Of a stretch of DNA of 17,373 nucleotides, positions 9,973 to 17,029 are shown piece by piece; the stretch's first letter is position 1, and each line of letters begins with the position of its first letter. The DNA is from DASZCR01 sp035942915 (GTDB taxonomy: Bacteria; Acidobacteriota; Blastocatellia; Pyrinomonadales; Pyrinomonadaceae), in contig DASZCR010000244.1 in NCBI GenBank assembly GCA_035942915.1, positions 1-17,373 on the forward strand. Direction: 5' to 3'. Made by a program: the position numbers and the translations under genes. Below the pieces are notes generated by a model. It was not told where the DNA came from. It worked only from the letters and a program-made list of their open reading frames with translations, and searched no databases.

Positions 9973-10000
9973 GTTCAAAGTTCAAAGTTCAAAGTTCAAA
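9973..10000. repeat. Heptamer tandem repeat, four copies of GTTCAAA
   Basis: Four perfect head-to-tail copies of the 7-bp unit GTTCAAA (TTTGAAC on the minus strand) are followed by the degenerate copy GTTTCGA. They lie immediately upstream of the moeA start and contrast with the G/C-rich surroundings. Perfect short units of this kind can change copy number by slippage. Confidence 0.9.
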
Positions 10001-10039
10001 GTTTCGAGGTGAGACTGCATGTCTTCAGCTTGGAACGCA

Positions 10040-10087
10040 AAAACCGCGAAGCCCGTCTCTCGTGTGAAAGACGGGCTTCGCGGTTTT
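10040..10087 (-). terminator. Intrinsic terminator of the tRNA operon
   Basis: A perfect 19-bp stem (10040-10058 with 10069-10087) has a 10-nt loop. On the minus strand it ends in TTTTT at the base of the stem. It begins 6 bases after the encoded CCA end of tRNA-Asp. Confidence 0.88.
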
Positions 10088-10092
10088 GAAGC

Positions 10093-10172
<80 letters not shown>

Positions 10173-10226
10173 GCTAACAAACTTCAATTTTCAAAGAAGG
10201 GCGAGCGGTCGTGCGTCGCCTCCTTC

Positions 10227-10301
<75 letters not shown>

Positions 10302-10413
10302 GCGGAATTTCTTCAAAGCTTGGCGGCATCGGTTAAAATTTTTCGGACGCCGCGTGCAAAGAACTGCGCTCTTTCGTGCCGTCGTGCGTGCTACTTGAGA
10401 GAGCGTGTGAGAC

Positions 10414-10443
10414 ATCCTAAGAGATGCGCGCGCGTGGTGTCAA
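10414..10443 (-). promoter_or_regulatory. Promoter of the tRNA-Val/tRNA-Asp operon
   Basis: On the minus strand a perfect TTGACA (10443-10438) is followed after 18 bases by TAGGAT (10419-10414). Transcription would begin near 10407, leaving a leader of about 105 nt before tRNA-Val. The interval 10302-10413 holds nothing else I can identify. Confidence 0.6.
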
Positions 10444-10458
10444 GTTGAGCTTTCCGTG

Positions 10459-10653
10459 TCAGAGCAGCCAGACGGGGAGCGTCTCGTCGGGCGGTTGCCG
10501 TCGGCGTTCGACGGCAGGCTCGTCGCGGTCGGGCGTTTGCGATGGCTCGTCCGCTTCGTCGCGCGTCGGCGCGGGTGCGGGCGGGCGGTTTTTCGAGACG
10601 GGCGCGATGAGCACGTCGTCCACCTGTTTGTCGAGTCGTCCGATGACGGGCAC
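10459..10653 (-). CDS. Probable small hypothetical protein, about 64 residues
   Basis: A minus-strand frame from a GTG at 10653 gives a short protein beginning PVIGRLDKQVDDVLIAPVSK, then a Pro/Asp/Glu/Arg-rich hydrophilic tail ending DETLPVWLL. Third codon positions are about four-fifths G/C and second positions much less, the pattern of real genes in this genome; competing frames on both strands lack it. AAAGGAG occurs at 10674-10668 but 14 nt from the GTG, longer than ideal. The same frame stays open upstream, where no ATG or GTG is well placed, so the start is uncertain. It is divergent from the VWA gene and ends just before the tRNA promoter. Function unknown. Confidence 0.4.
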   Translation of the reverse strand: MPVIGRLDKQVDDVLIAPVSKNRPPAPAPTRDEADEPSQTPDRDEPAVERRRQPPDETLPVWLL

Positions 10654-10761
10654 GGCGGTCGGCTTCGCTCCTTTCGGTCGGCGCGCGTTTGCGGCTATAT
10701 TGAGAGGGAAATCTTTCTCCCTGTCGGAGAGTGTAAGACTGTGTTGAAGAATCCGGCAAGC

Positions 10762-12024
10762 ATGAAAACCAGCGCCCCGCACGCGCGGGGAATCCTTGTT
10801 GTCCTCCTCCTCTGCGCCGCGCTGTGCGGCTCGCTGCCCGCCCCTGTCCGCGCGCAGAACTCGACGGCCGCCCCCACGCAGAGACCGCGCCGCGTCGGCT
10901 CGCCTCCGCCAGCGGCGACGCCCTCTGCGACGCCCGCCGCGACTATGCGGCGGCAGCCTCCGCGCCCGCAGGCTGCTGTCGGCGAAGAGGTGGACGAAGA
11001 CGAAGTGGTGCGCGTCGATACCGAACTGGTCTCCGTCCCGGCGGTCGTGACAGACAGTCTGGGCAAGCCAATCACGGGTCTGCGCGCGGAGCACTTCGCC
11101 GTCTTCGAGGACGGACGCCCGCAGAAGATAGAGAACTTCTCGACGACGGAAGCGCCCTTCGAGGTCGCATTGCTGCTCGATACGTCTGGCTCGACGCGCG
11201 CCGACGTGGCGCTCATCCGTCGCGCCGCCAATGCCTTCATCCAATCGCTGCGACCGGGCGACCGCGTCGCCATCGTCTCCTTCAACACGTCGGAAGAAGG
11301 CGGCGCGCGTCTCGCCACCGTCGATGTGAAAAGTCCTCTGACGGACGACCGGGCGCGTCTGCGCGAGGCGGTCGAAACCATCGGCGCGAGCAACGGCACG
11401 CCCTTCTACGACGGCCTCGAACGCGTCGCCGCCGAAATCTTCCGCGAGCCGCCGCGCGCGGACGTGCGTGGTCGCCGCGCGCTCGTCGCGCTGACGGACG
11501 GCGTCGATTCTTCGAGCGAAGCAGACTACGAGGAGGCGCGCGCGCGTCTCAAAAGCGCAGGCATCGTCAGCTACTTCATTCAGGTCAATACGGAGGACTA
11601 CGTCGAAGACCGCCTGATGCGCGACTGTTCGGACGACGGCTCGCTCAGTCTCTCGCGCACCCAACTGCAACGCTACCGGCGACTGTTTGCGCCGACGACC
11701 GACGCCTCCGACTTCACGAGCTTTTGTCGCCTCGGCCAGTTCCAGCGGATGGACATCAGCCGTCGTCTCTACAACCTCGCGCGCGCAGAGATGAACGAAC
11801 TGGCGAAAGAGTCCGGCGGCAAGACCTTCCCGGCCGCCGACCTGCGCGACGCGCGCGCGGCCTTCCGGCAGGTGGCCGAAGAGATTGGCACGCAGTACAG
11901 TATCGGTTACTACTCTTCAAACAAGACGCGCGACGGTGCTTTCCGCACTATCCGCGTGCAGGTGCGCGGCATCCGCGACGCGCAGGTGCGCGCGCGCGAA
12001 GGCTATCAAGCCCCGCGCAGTTAG
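10762..12024 (+). CDS. Secreted VWFA domain-containing protein (acidobacterial type)
   Basis: A 420-residue exported protein. A signal peptide (residues 1-31, likely cut after PAPVRA) and a Pro/Ala/Thr-rich linker (35-75) precede the family-specific entry region VDTELVSVPAVVTDSLGKPI, where HFAVFEDGRPQKIENF follows. The von Willebrand factor A domain has an intact metal-ion-dependent adhesion site: DTSGSTR (D140, S142, S144), T213 in NGTPFYDGL and D246 in LTDGVDSSS. A C-terminal segment (YSIGYYSSN, then VRGIRDAQVRAREGY) is typical of the VWFA-related proteins abundant in Acidobacteriota. Ligand unknown. The start is the ATG before the signal peptide; a GTG at 10741 with GGAG at 11 nt is an alternative adding 7 residues. 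deoB starts 14 bases after the stop. Confidence 0.9.
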   Translation: MKTSAPHARGILVVLLLCAALCGSLPAPVRAQNSTAAPTQRPRRVGSPPPAATPSATPAATMRRQPPRPQAAVGEEVDEDEVVRVDTELVSVPAVVTDSLGKPITGLRAEHFAVFEDGRPQKIENFSTTEAPFEVALLLDTSGSTRADVALIRRAANAFIQSLRPGDRVAIVSFNTSEEGGARLATVDVKSPLTDDRARLREAVETIGASNGTPFYDGLERVAAEIFREPPRADVRGRRALVALTDGVDSSSEADYEEARARLKSAGIVSYFIQVNTEDYVEDRLMRDCSDDGSLSLSRTQLQRYRRLFAPTTDASDFTSFCRLGQFQRMDISRRLYNLARAEMNELAKESGGKTFPAADLRDARAAFRQVAEEIGTQYSIGYYSSNKTRDGAFRTIRVQVRGIRDAQVRAREGYQAPRS

Positions 12025-12038
12025 ACTAAGGAAAATCT

Positions 12039-13226
12039 ATGGCGACTAATCACGAGAGAGCTTTCGAGCGGGTGGTGCTTATCGTTTTGGACAGTCTCGG
12101 CGCGGGCGAGATGCCTGACGCCGCGCGTTGGGGCGATGCAGGCTCGGACACGCTCGGCCACATCTGCGCCTCGCGCGCCGTGCGTCTGCCGAATCTGGAA
12201 GCTTATGGCCTCGGCCACATCCGACCGCTTGAGGGCGTCGCCGCCGTCGAGCATCCGCGCGGCATCTACGGGCGCTGCGCGTTGCGCTCGAACGGCAAAG
12301 ACACGACGACCGGCCATTGGGAGATGGCGGGCATCATCCTCGAAGAAGCCTTCCCCGTCTACCCGCAGGGCTTCCCGCCGGACATCATCGAACGCTTCAT
12401 CAGTGAGACGCGCGTTCCCGGCATTCTCGGCAACGTCCCCGCCTCCGGCACGGAAATCATCAAGGAACTCGGCGCGGAGCACGTCCGCACGGGCAAGCCC
12501 ATCGTCTACACTTCGGCCGACTCGGTCTTTCAGATTGCGGCGCACGAAGAGGTCATCCCGGTCGCGCGCCTCTACGAGATATGCGAGACGGCGCGACGCA
12601 TCCTGACGGGCGAGCACGAGGTCGGACGCGTTATCGCGCGCCCCTTCGTCGGAGAGCCGGGCGCTTTCCGGCGCACGGAGAACCGGCACGACTACGCCGT
12701 CCCGCCGCCGCGCGAGAACCTTTTGCCGACGCTCGCCGAAGAAGGTCTCGACGTGGTTGCCATCGGCAAGATTGCCTCCATCTACGATGCCGTCGGCGTG
12801 ACGCGCGACCTCAAGGCGAAGAACAACGACCAGTCAATCGACCAGACCGTCGTCGCGCTCGGCGAAGACACGCGCGGCCTCATCTTCTCCAACCTCGTCG
12901 ATTTCGACATGCTCTACGGCCATCGCCGCGACGTGGAAGGCTACGCGCGTGCGCTCGAACACTTCGACGCGCGCCTGCCTGAGATTGAAGCGGCCTTGCG
13001 CGAGACAGACCTCCTGCTCATCACTGCCGACCACGGCAACGACCCGACCTTTCCCGGCACAGACCACACGCGCGAATACGCGCCCCTCATCGGCTATGGC
13101 CGACGCGCGCGCCGGGGCGTCAATCTCGGCACGCGCGCCTCGCTCGCAGATATCGGCCAGACCATCGCCGACAACTTCGGCCTCCGACTCAACGCGGGCG
13201 AAAGTTTCCTGAGAGAGATACTGTGA
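12039..13226 (+). CDS. deoB: Phosphopentomutase DeoB
   Basis: Interconverts ribose- or deoxyribose-1-phosphate and the 5-phosphate, linking nucleoside phosphorolysis to pentose-phosphate metabolism. It is 395 residues, typical. Alkaline-phosphatase-superfamily metal and active-site motifs are present: VLIVLDSLGAGEMPDA (D18), the phospho-acceptor loop GKDTTTGHWEMAG (86-98), VDFDMLYGHRRD (287-298) and TADHGNDPTFPGTDHTREY (329-347). TAAGGA at 12027-12032 lies 6 nt before the ATG. Only 14 bases separate it from the VWA gene, so the two may share a transcript although their functions look unrelated. Its product feeds DeoC, encoded 2.8 kb downstream. Confidence 0.97.
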   Translation: MATNHERAFERVVLIVLDSLGAGEMPDAARWGDAGSDTLGHICASRAVRLPNLEAYGLGHIRPLEGVAAVEHPRGIYGRCALRSNGKDTTTGHWEMAGIILEEAFPVYPQGFPPDIIERFISETRVPGILGNVPASGTEIIKELGAEHVRTGKPIVYTSADSVFQIAAHEEVIPVARLYEICETARRILTGEHEVGRVIARPFVGEPGAFRRTENRHDYAVPPPRENLLPTLAEEGLDVVAIGKIASIYDAVGVTRDLKAKNNDQSIDQTVVALGEDTRGLIFSNLVDFDMLYGHRRDVEGYARALEHFDARLPEIEAALRETDLLLITADHGNDPTFPGTDHTREYAPLIGYGRRARRGVNLGTRASLADIGQTIADNFGLRLNAGESFLREIL

Positions 13227-13254
13227 GGGAAGTCGGTTAAGCGATAAACGTCGA

Positions 13255-13307
13255 AACGCGGAACGCCGGATGACAGAGATGCTATCTGTCATCCGGCGTT
13301 CCGCGTT
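13255..13307. terminator. 23-bp perfect hairpin between deoB and the MBL gene
   Basis: Arms 13255-13277 and 13285-13307 pair perfectly over 23 bp around a 7-nt loop. It lies between two convergent stop codons (13226 and 13326), as expected of a shared terminator. The T-tracts on both sides are short (GTTTAG on plus, GTTTCG on minus), so termination efficiency is uncertain. Confidence 0.65.
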
Positions 13308-13325
13308 CCGGTTTAGTGTGACGGA

Positions 13326-14375
13326 TTAGTTTGCGTGGTGCGCGGAGGTGCAGCGCGCGGAGAACTCGTCTGCGGCAAGCCCTGCGCGTGCGTGGCCGAA
13401 CAGTTCGCCGAAGTCGTTCGTCGTCGTCTTCAAGTCGGCGCTCCCGCCCGGTCTGATGCTCCTGAAGAGCGTCTCAATCCAACTCTCGGTGTTGATGTAG
13501 CCCGTCCCCCATGACTTCCATTTTTCCGGCAGCCCTTCGGCCTTAATCTGTTCGAGCGTGCGCCCCTGCGCGACGCGCTGGCGAACAATGTCGCGCGTCT
13601 CGATGAGCATCTGGTGATAAGTCTTGAGGTCGTCAATCGTCGAGAGCGGCCCGTGACCGGGGATGATTTTCACGCCCGCAGGCGCGCGCGCGATAACGTC
13701 GGCGACGTTGCGTATCAACCCCTCGACGCTGCCGCCGCTGCCCGTATCGACGAAGGGGAAGCGACCGGCGAAGAAGTGGTCGCCCATGTGGATGACGTTC
13801 GAGGTGGTGAAGAAGATGATGCTGTCGCCGTCGGTGTGTCCGGCGGGGAAGTGTATGACGCGCACCTCCTCGCCGTTGAAGTGTATGTGAAGGGTCGTGT
13901 CGAAAGTGATGATGGGTAGCGCGATGGCGGGCGCGGGCGGAATGTTGCGGCCCGGCGCGTTCGAGCCGGAGGCGAGACGCGCGCGGACGTTGGCATGCGC
14001 GACGAGCGTCGAGTCTGCGCCGAAGTTGGCGTTGCCGCCCGTGTGGTCGCTGTGCCAGTGCGTGTTCAAGACGAACTTGAGACGCCCCGGATTCAACTCG
14101 CGCAGTGCGGCGCGAATCTTCTCGGCGAGCGGGGCATACTGGTCGTCAATCATGAGCAGGCCGTCGGGGCCTGCGCTGACGCCGATGTTGCCGCCTGAGC
14201 CGACCAGCATCGAGACGTTCCCGGCGACCTTCGTCGTCGTAATCTGCACCTGCGACAAGTTGTTGCCCTGCGGCGCGGCCGCGCCGTGCGGCAGAGCGTG
14301 CGCGCGTGCCTGCGGCGGCGCGCAGAGCGCCGTGTAGAGCGCGAAAGCGAGCGACCATGCGACGAGTCTCTTCAT
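13326..14375 (-). CDS. Exported metallo-beta-lactamase-fold hydrolase
   Basis: A 349-residue protein with a signal peptide (MKRLVAWSLAFALYTALCAP, likely cut after ARAHA). The MBL-fold metal ligands are all visible: HWHSDH (H106, H108, D110, H111), H180 in FPAGHTDGDS, D199 in HMGDHFF and H241 in IPGHGPLS. The D110/D199 set is that of a dinuclear-zinc hydrolase of the glyoxalase-II-like type. The substrate cannot be told: a beta-lactamase, lactonase or unrelated periplasmic hydrolase are all possible, and I would not call resistance. The ATG at 14375 is favoured because AAGGAG (14389-14384) is 8 nt away; the ATG at 14381 would be only 2 nt away. It lies 46 bases after hpt on the same strand. 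Confidence 0.9.
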   Translation of the reverse strand: MKRLVAWSLAFALYTALCAPPQARAHALPHGAAAPQGNNLSQVQITTTKVAGNVSMLVGSGGNIGVSAGPDGLLMIDDQYAPLAEKIRAALRELNPGRLKFVLNTHWHSDHTGGNANFGADSTLVAHANVRARLASGSNAPGRNIPPAPAIALPIITFDTTLHIHFNGEEVRVIHFPAGHTDGDSIIFFTTSNVIHMGDHFFAGRFPFVDTGSGGSVEGLIRNVADVIARAPAGVKIIPGHGPLSTIDDLKTYHQMLIETRDIVRQRVAQGRTLEQIKAEGLPEKWKSWGTGYINTESWIETLFRSIRPGGSADLKTTTNDFGELFGHARAGLAADEFSARCTSAHHAN

Positions 14376-14421
14376 TACCATTGCTCCTTGATGAAAGTTT
14401 CGACCTTCCGAGTCGAGATGC

Positions 14422-14988
14422 TCAGGCGTTGGGGTCTTTGATGACGGCGATGTAAGGCAAGTTGCGATAACGTTCGGCGTAGTCAAGCCCGTAGCCGACG
14501 ACGAAGGCGTCCGGGATGCGGAAGCCGAGATAATCAATCGGCACTTCGCGTTCGCGCCGCTCCCATTTGTCGAGCAGCGCGGCCAGCTTGACCGTGCGTG
14601 CGCCGCGCGCGCGCAGGTTCGAGAGCAGATAGGAGAGCGTCAGCCCCGTATCGACGATGTCTTCGACGACGAGAATGTCGCGCCCCTCGATAGCCACGTC
14701 GAGGTCTTTCAGGATTCTCACCTCGCCCGACGAGCGCATCGACGCGCCGTAGCTCGAAATCGCCATGAACTCGACGCCGAGCCGGAGGTCGGTCGCCCGC
14801 AGCAGGTCGCTCAAAAACAGCACCGCGCCTTTGAGGACGCCGACGAGCAGCGGATTGCGCCCCTCGTAGTCGCGCGCGATTTGCGCGCCGAGTTCCGCGA
14901 TGCGCGCCTGAATTTGCTCGGCCGTGAAGAGCGGTTCGAGGTTCGGGTTGGTAAACTCCGACATCGTCGGGCGTGCTGTAGAAGACAA
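14422..14988 (-). CDS. hpt: Hypoxanthine phosphoribosyltransferase
   Basis: Salvages hypoxanthine (and usually guanine) with PRPP to make IMP or GMP. It is 188 residues. Family motifs: LVGVLKGAVLFLSDLLR (48-64), VEFMAISSYG (72-81), the PRPP loop ILVVEDIVDTGLTLSYL (105-121, acidic pair E109-D110), and the base-binding region AFVVGYGLDYAERYRNLPYI (161-180). The chosen start is TTG at 14988 because a strong GGGAGG (15003-14998) lies 9 nt upstream. The in-frame ATG at 14964 has no ribosome binding site and would drop 8 residues not needed by the fold. It is divergent from the rpiB-like gene and adjoins deoB/deoC functions in nucleoside salvage. Confidence 0.96.
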   Translation of the reverse strand: MSSTARPTMSEFTNPNLEPLFTAEQIQARIAELGAQIARDYEGRNPLLVGVLKGAVLFLSDLLRATDLRLGVEFMAISSYGASMRSSGEVRILKDLDVAIEGRDILVVEDIVDTGLTLSYLLSNLRARGARTVKLAALLDKWERREREVPIDYLGFRIPDAFVVGYGLDYAERYRNLPYIAVIKDPNA

Positions 14989-15123
14989 GCTTTCGCGCCT
15001 CCCGTCACTGTTTGAATTTAGAATCGAAGCCGTTCGGAAGCGACGCGGCGGACTGCCATTTGCGCGCGCGCGTCGTGGTGCGACATACTAACGAGAACCT
15101 TTCGGGCAGGTCAACGTTTGAAC

Positions 15124-15984
15124 ATGGCTGACGAACAATCCACACGCGACCGCGTCCGCGCGCTCGTCCGCGACGTACTGCAAAACGCACTCCCTGAAGA
15201 GCCGCACGACGAGCCACAAGGAGCATCGCCTTCATCAAACCCGTCCCGGTCGAGCACCGGCGGCGAGGCGACGCCGACGACGCCACCCGCGACGCAGCAG
15301 GCGCGCGTCGTCGAGGTTGCCGCCCGCGCGACCAGCGCGACGGAAGATGACGGCGTCGAGCGCGACGAATCCTCCAAGACGGTCATCACCGAAGCGGACG
15401 TTCACGACCTTCGAGAAGGCTCGCGGCTGCGCATCGCAGAGGGCGCACGTCTGACGCCGCTTGCTGCCGACATCGTCCGCGAACGCCGCATCGAACTCGT
15501 CCGCCGCCGTTCGCGGCGCGGCTCGCGCGCCGAGCGCATCGTCGCCGTCGGCTCAGACCATGGCGGCTACCGGATGAAGGAAGAGCTCAAAAAGCTCCTC
15601 GCCGAACTCGGCCATCGCATCCGCGACTTCGGCACGGACTCGACCGATGCGGTTGACTACCCTGACTTCGCGCACGCCGTCGCGCGCGCCGTCTCGCGCG
15701 GTGAAGCAGACCTCGGCATCGTCGTCGATGGCGCGGGCGTCGGCTCGGCGATGACGGCGAACAAAGTGCCGGGTGTGCGCGCCGCCGCCTGCTACTCCGT
15801 CGCCGTCGCCAAAAACTCGCGCGAGCACAACGATGCCAACGTCCTCACGCTCGGCAGCGGCGTGACGAGCACGGACGAGATGCGCGACATCGTTCGCGCA
15901 TGGCTCTCGACCGAAATCACGGAAGACCGACACAAGCGCCGCGTCGCCAAAATCGAGGCCGTCGAGCGGCAATACAAATGCTAA
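15124..15984 (+). CDS. RpiB/LacAB-family sugar-phosphate isomerase with BMC-type N-terminal extension
   Basis: A 286-residue protein, about 140 longer than classical RpiB (ribose-5-phosphate isomerase B). Residues 139-286 are the isomerase: GSDHGGY (143-149), FGTDSTDAVDYPDFAHAVA, ANKVPGVRAA, NSREHNDANVLTLG and RHKRRVAKIEAVE. At the catalytic-Cys position it has Asp202 (VVDGAGVGS), as in LacA-like proteins, so the reaction may not be the classical one. Residues 6-23 form an amphipathic helix (hydrophobic V11, L14, V15, V18, L19, A22), then a Pro/Ser/Thr/Gly-rich linker (24-60), as in microcompartment encapsulation peptides. Residues 86-128 (VITEADVHDLREGSRLRI, then LTPLAADIVRERRIELV) resemble a module I associate with EutT and other BMC-linked proteins. 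ATG 15124 is chosen; TTG 15118 with AGG 7 nt upstream is an alternative. deoC follows after 9 bases. Confidence 0.9.
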   Translation: MADEQSTRDRVRALVRDVLQNALPEEPHDEPQGASPSSNPSRSSTGGEATPTTPPATQQARVVEVAARATSATEDDGVERDESSKTVITEADVHDLREGSRLRIAEGARLTPLAADIVRERRIELVRRRSRRGSRAERIVAVGSDHGGYRMKEELKKLLAELGHRIRDFGTDSTDAVDYPDFAHAVARAVSRGEADLGIVVDGAGVGSAMTANKVPGVRAAACYSVAVAKNSREHNDANVLTLGSGVTSTDEMRDIVRAWLSTEITEDRHKRRVAKIEAVERQYKC

Positions 15985-15993
15985 AATCGAGTC

Positions 15994-16896
15994 ATGGCTT
16001 ATTCGCATAACGGAGATTTGGAGCGGCTCGTCGAGCAGATTACGGACGTGATTGTGGCGCGTCTGAACGGCGAGGGGCAGGAGCAGGCGGCGCTCTGCGG
16101 CTGTTCGTCCGAGTGTTTCAATCGCTGCCCGGAGCGGATGCAGAGGGTGTTGGACGCGGGCGCGGCGCGCATCGGCGTCGTTCTCGGCGACGGCGCATCG
16201 GCGCGCGACTGGGCGAGCCTCGTTGACCACACTTTGCTCAAGCCGGACGCGACCGACGACGACATCAGACGTTTGTGCGAAGAGGCTGCGCGCTTCGGTT
16301 TCGCCTCCGTCTGCGTCAATCCGGCGTGGGTGCGCGCGGCGGCGTGCAATTTGCGCGGGACGGGCGTGCCGGTCTGCACGGTCATCGGCTTTCCGCTCGG
16401 CGCAACGCTGGCGGACGTGAAAGCCTACGAGGCGCGGCGCGTGATTCTCGACGGGGCGCGCGAGGTCGATATGGTGATTAACGTCGGCGCTTTGAAGAGC
16501 GGCGACGACTGCGCCGTCGAGCACGACATTCGCTCGGTGGCGGAGGCGGCGCACGAGCACGGCGTCCTCTGTAAGGTGATTATCGAGACGGCGCTGCTGA
16601 CGGACGAAGAGAAGGTGCGCGCCTGTCTGGCCGCCAAGCGCGCGGGCGCGGACTTCGTCAAAACCTCGACGGGCTTTGCGAAAGGCGGCGCGACGGTGGC
16701 GGACGTGGCGTTGATGCGCCGCACGGTCGGCGCGGAGATGGGCGTCAAGGCGTCGGGCGGCGTCAAAGGCATCGCCGACGCGCGCGCGATGGTCGAGGCC
16801 GGAGCGACGCGCATCGGAGCCTCGGTCGGCGTCAAGATTGCACAGGAAGCGTCGGGCGCGCAGCAGACGACGACGGCCGCCCCGGCCGCCTACTGA
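15994..16896 (+). CDS. deoC: Deoxyribose-phosphate aldolase with N-terminal targeting-like extension
   Basis: Class I aldolase cleaving 2-deoxyribose-5-phosphate to acetaldehyde and glyceraldehyde-3-phosphate. It is 300 residues; the core starts near LVDHTLLKPDATDDD (76-90). Catalytic residues are intact: Schiff-base Lys223 in FVKTSTGF, Lys252 in VKASGGVK and Asp159 in EVDMVINVGALK. It ends in Tyr300, matching the C-terminal Tyr that assists catalysis in E. coli DeoC. The first 75 residues are extra: an amphipathic helix (9-24, LERLVEQITDVIVARL), then a cysteine cluster C35-x-C37-x3-C41-x3-C45 and a second helix. The helix resembles BMC encapsulation peptides and the one in the upstream isomerase. 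The gene starts 9 bases after the isomerase stop, with only a weak CGAG before the ATG, which suggests coupled translation. Confidence 0.95.
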   Translation: MAYSHNGDLERLVEQITDVIVARLNGEGQEQAALCGCSSECFNRCPERMQRVLDAGAARIGVVLGDGASARDWASLVDHTLLKPDATDDDIRRLCEEAARFGFASVCVNPAWVRAAACNLRGTGVPVCTVIGFPLGATLADVKAYEARRVILDGAREVDMVINVGALKSGDDCAVEHDIRSVAEAAHEHGVLCKVIIETALLTDEEKVRACLAAKRAGADFVKTSTGFAKGGATVADVALMRRTVGAEMGVKASGGVKGIADARAMVEAGATRIGASVGVKIAQEASGAQQTTTAAPAAY

Positions 16897-17029
16897 GAGC
16901 CTGTCTAAAGAACGGCCGACCGCGAAGCCGGAGAGTGTTCTCAAGGCTCTGCTTGAACGGGCGGCGCTTTGCGTCTATGCTCATGGCAAAAGCTCTGGCT
17001 CGAACAATTGAAGAAGCGGGTGGTGTGCG

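Noticed and set aside
9973..10000. Heptamer repeat considered as CRISPR or origin iterons
   Set aside because: The units are directly adjacent with no spacers, only 7 bp long, and no replication or cas gene is nearby.
10459..11670. Full-length 403-residue minus-strand frame
   Set aside because: Most of it lies antisense to the well-supported VWA gene. Only its last 64 codons, outside that gene, look coding and are kept as a tentative small gene.
10824..12029. 401-residue plus-strand frame overlapping the VWA gene
   Set aside because: It is out of frame with the VWA domain, extremely Arg-rich, and has no motif.
13326..14375. Calling the MBL-fold protein a beta-lactamase resistance gene
   Set aside because: The zinc ligands are shared by many hydrolases, and nothing in the sequence identifies a beta-lactam substrate.
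15553..16944. 463-residue minus-strand frame opposite rpiB-like/deoC
   Set aside because: It is a shadow of two clear enzyme genes. Its product is Arg/Asp/Ala-rich and has no recognisable motif.
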